NCBI GenBank assembly: GCA_021151835.1
Contig: JAGKWO010000049.1
Location: 1 to 37,802, forward strand
DNA length: 37,802 nucleotides
Direction of reading: 5' to 3'
Origin: Gammaproteobacteria bacterium
GTDB taxonomy: Bacteria; Pseudomonadota; Gammaproteobacteria; Pseudomonadales; Cellvibrionaceae
Under the pieces are notes generated by a model, which was given only the letters and a program-made list of their open reading frames with translations, did not search any database and was not told where the DNA came from. Positions 27,288-36,313 of this stretch are shown here, in pieces. Numbering within the stretch: position 1 is the stretch's first letter; each line of letters begins with the position of its first letter. Position numbers and translations under genes: made by a program.

Positions 27288-29474
27288 ATGAATACGCATG
27301 TATCAGCACCACAAATAAAAACCCATTCACGCATCCGCGAAGGCAACCCCTTTCCCCTGGGTGCCACCTGGGATGGATTGGGCGTTAACTTCGCACTTTT
27401 CTCCGCCAATGCCACTAAAGTTGAATTATGTCTCTTCGATGCCAGCGGCAAGCAAGAACTGGAGCGAATTGAATTACCGGAATATAGCGATGAAATCTGG
27501 CACGGTTATTTGCCCGATGCCCGCCCCGGCCAAGTTTACGGTTACCGGGTTTACGGCCCTTATGAGCCGGATGTCGGGCATCGTTTTAACCCCAATAAAC
27601 TGTTGATTGATCCTTACGCCAAACAATTGGTCGGCCAACTGGAGTGGTCGGATTGCCTCTTTGGTTACACCATCGGATCGCCCGATGCGGACCTGAGTTT
27701 TGACGAGCGCGACAGTGCGGCGTATATCCCTAAATCGCGCGTAGTGGACTCTGCTTTTACCTGGGGAAACCACCAATTCAAACGCATCCCTCCTGATAAA
27801 ACCATCATTTACGAAGCCCATGTACGCGGCATCAGTATGTTGCATCCATCAGTTCCCGAGCATCTGCGCGGCACATTCGCCGGGCTTAGCAATCCGGAAT
27901 TGTTGCAGCATATAAGCTCGCTTGGCGTTACCAGCGTAGAGCTGTTACCGGTGCATGCCTTTGTGGATGAACAGGGCTTGCTGGAGCGTGGGCTTAAAAA
28001 TTATTGGGGCTACAACTCGCTCACCTTTTTTGCCCCGCACACCCCTTACCTTGCCAGCGGGCACTTGAATGAGTTCAAAGGGATGGTGGCGCATTTTCAC
28101 CAGGCCGGGCTGGAAGTGATCCTGGATGTGGTTTACAACCATACCGCCGAGGGCAATGAATTTGGCCCGACGTTGTCCCTGCGCGGGATCGATAACTCGA
28201 CGTACTATCGCCTGTTGCCGGAAAACAAGCGCTATTACATCAACGACTCCGGCACCGGCAATACCCTGGATCTCAGCCATCCCTGCGTGCTGCGCATGGT
28301 GACCGATTCCCTGCGCTACTGGGCAACAGATATGGGCGTCGATGGTTTCCGTTTTGACCTGGGGACTATTCTCGCGCGCGCAAAAACCGGGTTTGATGAG
28401 CGCCACGGTTTCCATCTTGCCTGCCGGCAAGATCCGCTCCTGAGCCAGATAAAGCTGATCGCCGAACCCTGGGATTGCGGCATGGGCGGTTATCAGGTGG
28501 GTGCATTTCCGCCGGGCTGGCTGGAATGGAATGATCGCTTCCGCGATATAACGCGCTCTTTCTGGCGCGGCGATAAAGGTAAAATCCAGGAATTGGCGAG
28601 CCGCCTTACGGCATCGGGCGATGTCTTTAATCGCCGTGGTCGCCGCCCCTCTGCCTCGGTGAATTTTGTGACCGCGCACGACGGTTTCACCCTGCACGAT
28701 CTGGTTACTTACGAGCAAAAACACAACGAAGCCAACGGCCACGACAACTCCGACGGCACCGACAATAATCTCTCGGCCAACTACGGCGTTGAAGGCCCTA
28801 CCGACGACGACAATATTAATCGCCTGCGCCAGCGCCAGATGCGCAATATGATGGCGACCTTATTATTTTCGCAAGGTACACCGATGCTGGTATGCGGCGA
28901 TGAATTTGCCCACACCCAAAACGGCAACAATAACGTGTACTGTCAGGATAATGAACTCAGCTGGATCAATTGGGATATCAAGGAACAGGGAAAAACCATG
29001 CTCGAGTTCACGCGCAAATTAATCAAATTGCGCCATGCCTATCCCATGTTGCGCCGCGGTCGTTTCCTCGTGGGTGAATACAATGAAGAGCTGGATGTTA
29101 AAGATGTGAGCTGGATTTCCCCATCAGGCAACGAAATGGTAGAGGACAACTGGCACGATCCCAATCTCTGTTGCCTCGGCATGATCATGGATGGCCGCGC
29201 ACAGCCCACGGGGATTCATCGCCGCGGTTCAGATGCAACTTTATTATTAATCCTCAACGCCCAAGCTGAAGCGGTAAACTTCAAATTGCCCAGTGTGCCC
29301 CAGGGCAGTGGCTGGAGTTGCCTGATCGATACCAATCAACCGCAACGCAACAAACATGATTTTTATCATTTTGAGCACGAATATGTGGTAACGGATCATT
29401 CCTTGCTGCTGTTTGAGTTAAAGAAAAAGAAAATCACTGATCACAAGAAAAATGCCGAACAAAAAGCAGAATGA
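27288..29474 (+). CDS. glgX: Glycogen debranching enzyme
   Basis: The 728-residue GH13_11 isoamylase-type enzyme cuts alpha-1,6 branches of glycogen, giving linear chains that TreY and TreZ can turn into trehalose. It has an N-terminal CBM48 domain (NPFPLGATWDGLGVNFALFS). The catalytic residues are Asp357 (DGFRFDLGTIL), Glu393 (LIAEPWDCG) and Asp465 (TAHDGFTLHDLV). The C-terminus ends in a Lys-rich tail. ATG 27288 is chosen because GGAG and AAGGA lie just upstream and the conserved region begins soon after. A strong terminator follows 20 bp after the stop, ending the operon. Confidence 0.94.
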   Translation: MNTHVSAPQIKTHSRIREGNPFPLGATWDGLGVNFALFSANATKVELCLFDASGKQELERIELPEYSDEIWHGYLPDARPGQVYGYRVYGPYEPDVGHRFNPNKLLIDPYAKQLVGQLEWSDCLFGYTIGSPDADLSFDERDSAAYIPKSRVVDSAFTWGNHQFKRIPPDKTIIYEAHVRGISMLHPSVPEHLRGTFAGLSNPELLQHISSLGVTSVELLPVHAFVDEQGLLERGLKNYWGYNSLTFFAPHTPYLASGHLNEFKGMVAHFHQAGLEVILDVVYNHTAEGNEFGPTLSLRGIDNSTYYRLLPENKRYYINDSGTGNTLDLSHPCVLRMVTDSLRYWATDMGVDGFRFDLGTILARAKTGFDERHGFHLACRQDPLLSQIKLIAEPWDCGMGGYQVGAFPPGWLEWNDRFRDITRSFWRGDKGKIQELASRLTASGDVFNRRGRRPSASVNFVTAHDGFTLHDLVTYEQKHNEANGHDNSDGTDNNLSANYGVEGPTDDDNINRLRQRQMRNMMATLLFSQGTPMLVCGDEFAHTQNGNNNVYCQDNELSWINWDIKEQGKTMLEFTRKLIKLRHAYPMLRRGRFLVGEYNEELDVKDVSWISPSGNEMVEDNWHDPNLCCLGMIMDGRAQPTGIHRRGSDATLLLILNAQAEAVNFKLPSVPQGSGWSCLIDTNQPQRNKHDFYHFEHEYVVTDHSLLLFELKKKKITDHKKNAEQKAE

Positions 29475-29494
29475 TTCGGTAACCATCACCGCAA

Positions 29495-29536
29495 AAAAAA
29501 TCAGGGCGAGCCTTACCGGGCTTGCCCTGATTTTTT
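29495..29536. terminator. Bidirectional terminator between glgX and the AA10 gene
   Basis: AAAAAATCAGGGCGAGCC (29495-29512) pairs with GGCTTGCCCTGATTTTTT (29519-29536) over 18 positions with one G-T wobble and a six-base loop. The A and T tracts let it act for both convergent genes. Confidence 0.93.
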
Positions 29537-29537
29537 A

Positions 29538-30491
29538 TTAGCCCGGCAAAGGTGATGACGTGGAACTGCTGGAACGGCTGGCCGGTGCACTGGATGAGGT
29601 GCGGGATGAAGAGGACGTTACCTCACAAGACCCCAGGTACGACCAATGATCATAAGGCGCCGAGTAGCGCTCCGGATTATTACCGCGCGTCCAATAGTTA
29701 GCTGAATAACGCTTATTGTTGTATTGGACTTGCTGTGATCTTGTATAAACGGCAGTTGCACTCCACACCGGCAAGTTTGCGCAAATATTATTGGCCGATG
29801 AACTTGAGTGGCTGCTCGGTCTTGAAGAGGATGAAGATGTCGAGGAAGTTGGCCGGAATTCCACATCAACACATTGGTAAAACGCTTCGGCAGCATCTAT
29901 TTGCCAATCCCGTTGCCAGATACTGTAAACAATATGTTTACCTGTGCGGTGAGGCAAATTGACCAGGTGGCGGGAAACCGCTTCCTGGTTCGCAGGCCCC
30001 GAATCGTGGATCAATTCCAGGTCGGACCATTTCAACGGTGTTGTGGCGGGATTAAAACCTTCTTTGGTAATGTAGTAACGAAAATAACGCGTTTTTACCT
30101 GCGCAGTGTTGGTCCATACGAATTCCCTTACCCCCGCATCGACGAGGGTTGTCGGCCAATCGTCCCTGACCAGATCCAGCCCCGCATAATCACCTCGCCC
30201 GATACTGCATAATTTACCGTCGGGAATTAATTGTTGGTGGTTATCAAGCGCTCCGTAAATCTGCACACCTTGAGGTTCATAAAAACCGTTGTTGCCCGCC
30301 TCCCGCGCAGCAATACATGCCGGTAACGTAGGACTTGCAGGGTCATTTTCCTTACAGATAAGCACACGGCTTTTGGGGGAGGAAATATATCCGTGTGCGC
30401 TTGCGTTGGCCGCCGAAAACAAGAATGCAGCACAGGTAAACAACGCACTTAAACTGATGGACATAACGCGGGGACTGTTGATTATTTTCAT
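29538..30491 (-). CDS. AA10 (LPMO) homologue lacking the second copper histidine, with CBM5/73-like domain
   Basis: The 317-residue secreted protein has a signal peptide 1-32 ending ANASA, so the mature protein starts with His33 (HGYISSPKSR), the first copper ligand. The AA10 domain runs to about 210 and keeps the AFYQ Phe region. In active AA10 enzymes the second histidine-brace residue lies in a motif like TARHST; here it reads TAQVKT, with Val132 in that place. A polyserine linker leads to a carbohydrate-binding module (CANLPVWSATAVYTRSQQ ... YDHWSYLGSC) resembling CBM5/CBM73. A second Ser-rich linker then ends the protein with no further domain. ATG 30491 has AAGGAG six bases upstream. 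It may bind chitin or cellulose without normal oxidative activity. Confidence 0.9.
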   Translation of the reverse strand: MKIINSPRVMSISLSALFTCAAFLFSAANASAHGYISSPKSRVLICKENDPASPTLPACIAAREAGNNGFYEPQGVQIYGALDNHQQLIPDGKLCSIGRGDYAGLDLVRDDWPTTLVDAGVREFVWTNTAQVKTRYFRYYITKEGFNPATTPLKWSDLELIHDSGPANQEAVSRHLVNLPHRTGKHIVYSIWQRDWQIDAAEAFYQCVDVEFRPTSSTSSSSSRPSSHSSSSANNICANLPVWSATAVYTRSQQVQYNNKRYSANYWTRGNNPERYSAPYDHWSYLGSCEVTSSSSRTSSSAPASRSSSSTSSPLPG

Positions 30492-30790
30492 TTTGATCTC
30501 CTTCAAAATTGGCCATCACCCATTGTAGATGTAATAGCCTGGACGTTTTAATTATGAGTTGTGCTGACACCATGCATACTGCCGTGGTGCGTGCAGCGTC
30601 AGCGGAGCGATTCTAGGAGTGGCCACGCTGAAATGCGAGTTCGACTTTAGTTTTCTAACGTGCGACTTTTGCAGCACCTGTGACGAATTTGTCGCGGAAG
30701 AAAAAACATACACTGGATTGTCATTAAAATTCACTTTATCGCAAGCAACACTCATGCTGGATTTTTTATTTAAGAAATCATCGCAATATA
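30492..30790. other. Intergenic region upstream of the AA10 gene
   Basis: These 299 bp hold no convincing gene. They must contain the end of the comEC transcript and the promoter of the AA10 gene. GACGAATTTGTC (near 30681-30692) is a 10-of-12 palindrome that could bind a regulator. I see no clear terminator or -35/-10 pair. Confidence 0.4.
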
Positions 30791-33181
30791 TTATTCAAAC
30801 CAATACTTGCGCGAAGTTTTACGGTATTCACTGAATTTCATAGCTTCATCATCAAACCACTCAAAAATAAGTGCACCGGATTCAGCGGTATTCAATTCGC
30901 GACTATTGATCGCTGCAAAACGTTTACGCACTTGTGGATGGGGGTGGCCGTGCTGACTGCGATAGCCTGCTGAATAAACAACAAATTGCGGTCTCGTATG
31001 GCGGATAAATTTCAAACCGGAAGACGTGCGGCTACCGTGGTGTGCGGCGAGCAGTACTGTTAAATCCGCAGGGATTTTATTGTCACTTAACAGTTGATGC
31101 TCAACACGGGTTTCAATATCGCCCGGCAACAATACAGTTTGATTCCGGTAGCGCACCAGTAGCACGCAAGATTTATTATTATCCGTAGTCCTGCGCGCTA
31201 TAGAGACCGGCAAAAATTCAAATGAAACCTGGTGCCATCGCCAGGGGGATTGTTGGTGGCAATTGCCTACCGCAGCAAAATCACGCTGGACAAAGGATGT
31301 ATTTTCCATATCACCAAGCATTATCGCGCGGGTATTTACCTTATCAAGGAAACTATTCATTCCACCGGCGTGATCCAAATCGTTGTGGCTAACGACCAAT
31401 GCATCAATAGTGGAAATTCCTTGTGAAAATAAATAAGGAGCAAGGATTGCTCCGCCAGCGTCAAAACTATCGGTATATTTTGGCCCTGTGTCGTATACCA
31501 GGGTTTTATCTTTTACCTGTACCACAACTGCCGTCCCCTGCCCTACATCCATTACCGTCATTTTTAATTCAGGAACATTTACCGCCGGGACAAAATACGC
31601 AAGGAATCCCCCCAATAACAAACCACACCAACCAATACGTCGCTGAAAAAGCCCTTTAGGCAATAACAAGATCAAACAACTTAAACTGATGAGCAAACAT
31701 AAATGCCATTCAAACGCAATTATCGGGCTGGCCCACGCGCCGGTAACGTCCAGAATTGTTTGCAAAATTATTTTTAGCCATTCCATTGCAACACCTGCCA
31801 CGCCCAATAAAAAATTGCTGATAGCGGAGAAGGTGTTTTCCAATGCGGCACCAACTAATAATAAAGGCACCACAAAAAAGGTAATTAGCGGAATGGCAAT
31901 CGCATTAGCAACAGGTGCAACCAAAGACACACTGCTAACCAATACACTGAGTGGAATTAATAAACCAATAAACATAACCCATTGGGATCGAAGAAAACCC
32001 CGGGTCATATCGAACAACGAAAAACCGCGCCAATGGGTCTTTTCTGTTTTAGTAATCCAGCGCCCCGAAAAATAAAATAATAGTAAAGCGACAGCACCAA
32101 ACGATAACCAGAAGCCCATGTCATAAGCAGCGAGGGGATCAATAATTACCACTAACACCAATGCGCAACAAAAAATATCGCCAATGCGCACACTGCGTCG
32201 CCATAAACACGCCACATAAAATACCGTCAGCATAATCAATGTGCGTACAGTAGGAATATTAAAACCGGCGAGCGCGGAATAGAAACTTGCACAAAAGATT
32301 GCCATTAACCAAGCGAATATCAAGGCGGGGCACGAATGCCAAAAAAGCTGGATACATTTTCCAATACCCAGCCCGATATAAAATCCGAACAGCGCGAGAA
32401 AACCAATGTGCAATCCGGATATAGCAATCAGATGGCTCGTTCCGGTTTGTTGCATGCGATTCCATTGCTCCTTTTCTACATAAGACGAATCGCCGATGAG
32501 CAACGCAATTAAAATTCCGCGCTCGGTGGAATTGCTACGCAATAAAATCCATTGCTGTAATAACTGCCGTTGGCGATCAATCCACTCGTGCCAACCTGCT
32601 GCCGGGTAATTATCGAGCAGCCGATTATTGTCCGAATTAACAACATAACCTGTGGCACCAATGCCCTGTCGCAATAACCAGGCCTGGTAATCAAAACCGG
32701 CAGGATTGGAAAAACCACGCGGACGTTTCAATCGAACTTCCAATTGCCAGGCTTGTCCCACTACTAATTCCGGTAGATGTGCCGTTGCCGTTTTGCTGTA
32801 GGAGGAATACCAGCCCAGTTGCAGCTTGGCGGGAAATTCACTCAAATCCGGTGAAGTGCCATCGTGGTTTATTACTTCATGGACCTTTAAATTAAAACGC
32901 AGGCGCTTGTCATGGGTATCAGGTACATCAGCAATAATTCCGATGACCTGAAGGTTTTTTCCTGCAAGTGACTCATCCAATTGCATAGCGGTTAATTGAT
33001 GGCCGGCGTAAATGCCCCACCCCAACCCCGCTAACAATGCAATAATCCAATATTGATGCGTAACCCGGGCAATCAACAACGCAAGGACAGGAAGGCCCCA
33101 CAACCACTGAAGCGAAGGAAGGTACGGCAGGAAGCCAACGGCGATGACCGCAATGGCAAAGAGAAGCAAATAGATGGGCAT
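30791..33181 (-). CDS. comEC: ComEC/Rec2 DNA uptake channel
   Basis: The 796-residue inner-membrane protein carries transforming DNA into the cytoplasm. The N-terminus has three membrane helices, followed by an OB-like domain (residues about 60-170). The competence domain has the signature GTSHLIAISGLHIGFLALFG and many helices (about 230-500). The C-terminal metallo-beta-lactamase-like nuclease domain shows DVGQGTAVVVQ, VSHNDLDHAGG and LAAHHGSRTSSG, so its metal ligands appear intact. It ends in a short basic tail. It is divergent from the DUF2062 gene, a common neighbour in gammaproteobacteria. Confidence 0.95.
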   Translation of the reverse strand: MPIYLLLFAIAVIAVGFLPYLPSLQWLWGLPVLALLIARVTHQYWIIALLAGLGWGIYAGHQLTAMQLDESLAGKNLQVIGIIADVPDTHDKRLRFNLKVHEVINHDGTSPDLSEFPAKLQLGWYSSYSKTATAHLPELVVGQAWQLEVRLKRPRGFSNPAGFDYQAWLLRQGIGATGYVVNSDNNRLLDNYPAAGWHEWIDRQRQLLQQWILLRSNSTERGILIALLIGDSSYVEKEQWNRMQQTGTSHLIAISGLHIGFLALFGFYIGLGIGKCIQLFWHSCPALIFAWLMAIFCASFYSALAGFNIPTVRTLIMLTVFYVACLWRRSVRIGDIFCCALVLVVIIDPLAAYDMGFWLSFGAVALLLFYFSGRWITKTEKTHWRGFSLFDMTRGFLRSQWVMFIGLLIPLSVLVSSVSLVAPVANAIAIPLITFFVVPLLLVGAALENTFSAISNFLLGVAGVAMEWLKIILQTILDVTGAWASPIIAFEWHLCLLISLSCLILLLPKGLFQRRIGWCGLLLGGFLAYFVPAVNVPELKMTVMDVGQGTAVVVQVKDKTLVYDTGPKYTDSFDAGGAILAPYLFSQGISTIDALVVSHNDLDHAGGMNSFLDKVNTRAIMLGDMENTSFVQRDFAAVGNCHQQSPWRWHQVSFEFLPVSIARRTTDNNKSCVLLVRYRNQTVLLPGDIETRVEHQLLSDNKIPADLTVLLAAHHGSRTSSGLKFIRHTRPQFVVYSAGYRSQHGHPHPQVRKRFAAINSRELNTAESGALIFEWFDDEAMKFSEYRKTSRKYWFE

Positions 33182-33353
33182 ATGGTTCGTCCTTTAACCA
33201 GCTACTGATAACCCCTTGTCATCAGATTGTCGTGCAGCTTATGGCATCCTGCGATGGCTAACAAGACTGGCTCAGGTACCAATAACATGGCCTTAGCCAA
33301 ATTTTACGGGCATAATGCCCCCTCTTTTTTAGGTAGTGACTTGGTTTTTTGGC

Positions 33354-33911
33354 ATGGCGCGTAACTTACTTAAGCGATTTATCCCGACCCCCGCTGCAAT
33401 TAAAAGCAACCCGGCATTCAACTTTCTGGGCGACCTGCTCCATGATCCCAATTTATTTCACTTAAATCGCCATTCGGTTTCCGTTGCCATGTTTTGGGGG
33501 TTATTGGTCGCAGTGCTGCCAATTCCCGGCCAGATGCCTGTCGCCGCAGCGGCGGCACTGTTCTTCCGCTGTAATCTTCCGTTAGCGGTTGCGCTGACCT
33601 GGATTACCAATCCCTTCACCATGCCGTTTTTCTTTTTCATTACTTACCAAATGGGCAGATTGGTATTGCAACTGGATCCAATCACCCTGACTGAACCACA
33701 ACTCAGCTGGGATTGGCTGGCTAATGAATTTGGCCATTTATGGAAACCGCTGGCAGCGGGGTCCATTATTACCGGCTTACTACTCGGTACCTTGGGGTAT
33801 TTTTCAATGCAAGCCTATTGGCGTTGGCATGTGGGCCATAACTGGGTGAAGCGCAAGAAAAAACGTGCAGAACAAAAAGCTGCCAACACTAAAGAAAATA
33901 ATTCCAACTAA
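33354..33911 (+). CDS. DUF2062 membrane protein
   Basis: The 185-residue protein matches DUF2062: an N-terminal basic part (MARNLLKRFIPTP), then FLGDLLHDPNLFHLNRHSVSVAMFWGLLVAVLPIPGQMP and a second membrane hairpin (ITNPFTMPFFFFITYQMG), with a third helix near 145-165. The tail is Lys-rich. I prefer ATG 33354 because it starts at the usual MxRxxxKRxxP motif; GTG 33336 would add six residues. Its stop overlaps the stop of the convergent NIT gene by four bases. The molecular role of this family is not known. Confidence 0.87.
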   Translation: MARNLLKRFIPTPAAIKSNPAFNFLGDLLHDPNLFHLNRHSVSVAMFWGLLVAVLPIPGQMPVAAAAALFFRCNLPLAVALTWITNPFTMPFFFFITYQMGRLVLQLDPITLTEPQLSWDWLANEFGHLWKPLAAGSIITGLLLGTLGYFSMQAYWRWHVGHNWVKRKKKRAEQKAANTKENNSN

Positions 33912-34711
33912 TTTCGATAATACTGCAAGCGATCAATCTGGCGATCAAATTGTTCCAACACGTGTTCAATGCATCGGGTTGCCAACTTGAAATATTCACT
34001 CGCATCAATGCTGGGTTTATCCACTATCAATTGGGATTCAATACAGCGCAATAAATAATGGATTTCAACGCGTGATTTTTCCGGCCAGGATGCATCCACA
34101 CTGGAAGCAATTTTGTTGCGCAAATGATTCAACTGAATACGCAATACACTTGAACATTCACCCTTGGCTGCAACACCGGTTCCCAATGCGCGGGCCTGGC
34201 CAATGTATTCGGCAATAGACAACAGATAACGCCAATCCGTATCCATCGTATCACCAGTCAGTTTGGAAAGATGATGAGCGTCAGCAACGTCATCAATTAA
34301 ATACAGTAAATTGGCGATAAGAATATTATGTTGCTTGAAATTTTTATCAGCATCCCCGTGTAAATATCCCATCCCTAAACGCGTCCAGTGATCAACCAGA
34401 CTCGACCATTTTATATTTTCAGTCATCCAGTCACCGGTAGCTTCAAGGGTAGCCATAAGGTGTTTGATACGTGTATCCAGCGCTTCTATGTCGGGTTGTG
34501 CGGAATGATTGCCGTTAATAAAACCGGTGGTTAATCCGCGATGTTGCTGCACGCAGGTTAACAGACTGCGTAATAATTTGATGTATTCAATCCCGCGAAT
34601 AAATAATTGGTTGGCCTGATTTTTTTTACGGCGCAAGGACAACATTAGAAAGAGCAAAAAACCAATTGGAAAGGCCAACAAAATTATCATTAGAGAAACT
34701 GGAGTTTCCAT
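33908..34711 (-). CDS. Nitrate/nitrite-sensing (NIT) domain membrane protein
   Basis: The 267-residue protein has one N-terminal membrane helix (SLMIILLAFPIGFLLFLMLSL), then a basic stop-transfer (RRKK), and a helical domain starting IKLLRSLLTCVQQHRGLTTGFING, the QxxRG signature of NIT domains. There is no output domain, so it should work with a partner. The gene lies four bases after the stop of a chemoreceptor remnant, and its ribosome site (GGAG, seven bases before ATG) sits inside the end of that gene, showing they were one coupled unit. The receptor is broken, so the signalling route of this sensor is uncertain. Confidence 0.75.
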   Translation of the reverse strand: METPVSLMIILLAFPIGFLLFLMLSLRRKKNQANQLFIRGIEYIKLLRSLLTCVQQHRGLTTGFINGNHSAQPDIEALDTRIKHLMATLEATGDWMTENIKWSSLVDHWTRLGMGYLHGDADKNFKQHNILIANLLYLIDDVADAHHLSKLTGDTMDTDWRYLLSIAEYIGQARALGTGVAAKGECSSVLRIQLNHLRNKIASSVDASWPEKSRVEIHYLLRCIESQLIVDKPSIDASEYFKLATRCIEHVLEQFDRQIDRLQYYRN

Positions 34712-34715
34712 AGTG

Positions 34716-35195
34716 TTACTCCGTGCTGTAGGTCAATCTGTGCAAGTGCCCGGCAATTTCCGCCACTTGCCCGGCGCGGTAACTATTTTGATTCGCCAGG
34801 CTTGCAACTTTTTCGCTATGCGTTGAAATCTCCGCTGCTGCAATATCCTGCTGGCCTGCGGCTACGGCAATTTCATCGATTAATACAAAAACATCGTCCG
34901 TTGTGGTTAAAATCGCTGTTAATGATTCATCGGCAATACCAACCCCCTGCATGGATTTTTCTGTTTATCCACCACCCTGATCACGCTCATCAATACCTGC
35001 TGCGTGCTTTCCTGCGCGCGCGCCATGTTAGCTGCGATCTCACTGGGCATTCGTGTCGCTACAATACGACTACTAATGTTATTAATGCTGTGACTTATTT
35101 CCGTGATTACCGCTGCACCGGAGTGCGTAGCATTCGATTGATTAGCCGAACGTTGGTTACATCTTTTGCACTGCCAGCCAACTCAAAGAATGAAT
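34716..35195 (-). pseudogene. Frameshifted chemoreceptor (MCP) C-terminal remnant
   Basis: Three consecutive minus-strand frames read as one methyl-accepting protein tail: FELAGSAKDVTN near 35195-35150, then RSANQSNATHSGAAVITEIS to VVDKQKN (about 35150-34955), then SMQGVGIADESLTAIL to HLHRLTYSTE (stop at 34716). The second break lies in a run of A residues near 34957. The first two-thirds of a normal receptor (ligand domain, membrane helices, signalling hairpin) are not recognisable further upstream. The open part from ATG 34952 is only 78 codons and unlikely to be functional alone. Confidence 0.75.
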
Positions 35196-35880
35196 GCCTA
35201 TCCCAAAACCTGCGGGCATCAACACCCGTGAATGCCAATTACCCCCCTTGCACGCTATAGGGGCAAACCTCTCTAATTGCATTCCCGATTTGTATTTTTA
35301 TTTGGCATTAATTAAGTGCAGAAAATTTCTTACCGCACCATAACTGACAACCAATTAATAATCCCACTGGTTAGTTATCGGCAAATAACCCGAGCAAACG
35401 ACCGCCCTATCGATTCTTTATACAAATATCACCGCATCATTCATAAAATAACCAATCAAACCAACCTTACTCTCAAGGCTTTTCAACTTTCATGCCATTT
35501 GATGAAGGATTTGTATTCAACTCAATTCATCATCGGTCTAATAACCGGAATAACCAGAATAGCAGCGTAGATTAATCAGCGATTTTTTAAGCGAGACAAA
35601 AGACAAGAACTGATGTGAGCGTAATAAATACGCACATCGAAAACAGAGTTGGAAAGGAAGGGTAAAAAATCGAGGGTTATTATGATCGGCATCCATACCC
35701 GATCTGCAATCAATTATTTATAAGCGGGCAAAAAGTGTAAGGATCTCTAGCGTGCCTAAAAACAGAAGAGAAAAGGGAATGGAATAAACATGCATTCGAA
35801 AACAAGGAAGACTAAACAACAATCAGCAACTGGCAAACCAGATATCACTAATAAAACTTACAACCTCCAGCACCTGACAA
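35196..35880. other. Long spacer between the MCP remnant and ihfB
   Basis: About 685 bp with no recognisable gene. An 84-codon open frame at 35316-35570 (+) has no family match I can see and no ribosome site. A 33-codon basic frame at 35791-35892 (+) has GGAATGGA upstream but overlaps the end of ihfB. The spacer probably holds decayed upstream parts of the receptor and the ihfB terminator region. Confidence 0.5.
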
Positions 35881-36171
35881 TTACTTATTGATGCTTTCGT
35901 TCACCCTATCGCGCATTTCTTTTCCAGGCTTGAAGTGAGGTACGTATTTCCCCTCAAGTATTACTGCCTCACCCGTTTTGGGGTTTCGCCCGGTGCGCGG
36001 CGCACGGTAATGGAGTGAAAAACTGCCAAACCCGCGAATTTCAATACGCTCGCCCGATGCCAGGATATCAGACATGTAGTCCAATAAAAGCTTTACGGAC
36101 ATTTCAACATCTTTGATAGTTAATTGATTCTGCTTTTCGGTGATGTATTCAATTAATTCTGATTTGGTCAT
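35881..36171 (-). CDS. ihfB: Integration host factor beta subunit
   Basis: The 96-residue DNA-bending protein pairs with IhfA and is needed for nucleoid structure, recombination and sigma-54 promoter activation. The sequence MTKSELIEYITEKQNQL, GERIEIRGFGSFSLHYR and the beta-arm APRTGRNPKTGEAV are diagnostic. It lies downstream of rpsA on the same strand, the conserved gammaproteobacterial order. A hairpin between the two may reduce read-through. Confidence 0.96.
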   Translation of the reverse strand: MTKSELIEYITEKQNQLTIKDVEMSVKLLLDYMSDILASGERIEIRGFGSFSLHYRAPRTGRNPKTGEAVILEGKYVPHFKPGKEMRDRVNESINK

Positions 36172-36277
36172 AACCTGTTTCTCTATTTTAGTGACGGATT
36201 ACAAAACACAACACTTCAGAAAATATATGAAATAGCTATAAATCAACGTTAACTATATATAGCACGCTTTAAAACAG

Positions 36278-36303
36278 CGGTGGCCAGCATTTGCTGGCCA
36301 CCG
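36278..36303 (-). terminator. Hairpin after rpsA
   Basis: CGGTGGCCAGC (36278-36288) and GCTGGCCACCG (36293-36303) form a perfect 11-bp stem with a four-base loop, 10 bp after the rpsA stop. On the minus strand it is followed by a short TGTTTT run, so it is a moderate terminator or attenuator before ihfB. Confidence 0.75.
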
Positions 36304-36313
36304 TTATCAAAGA

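Noticed and set aside
24900..28742. Long minus-strand frames opposite treY and glgX
   Set aside because: They are shadows of GC-rich coding sequence; the plus-strand frames carry the clear enzyme motifs.
33313..33330. Short GGGCATAATGCCC hairpin plus T-run as terminator
   Set aside because: The stem is only five pairs and it lies just upstream of a gene start with no gene ending there on that strand.
34716..34952. 78-codon frame as an independent gene
   Set aside because: It is the tail of a chemoreceptor whose upstream parts continue in other frames.
35316..35570. 84-codon plus-strand frame as a gene
   Set aside because: No ribosome site and no recognisable motif; it lies in a spacer beside a pseudogene.
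35791..35892. 33-codon basic small ORF
   Set aside because: It has a possible ribosome site but overlaps the ihfB 3' end antisense and has no supporting feature.
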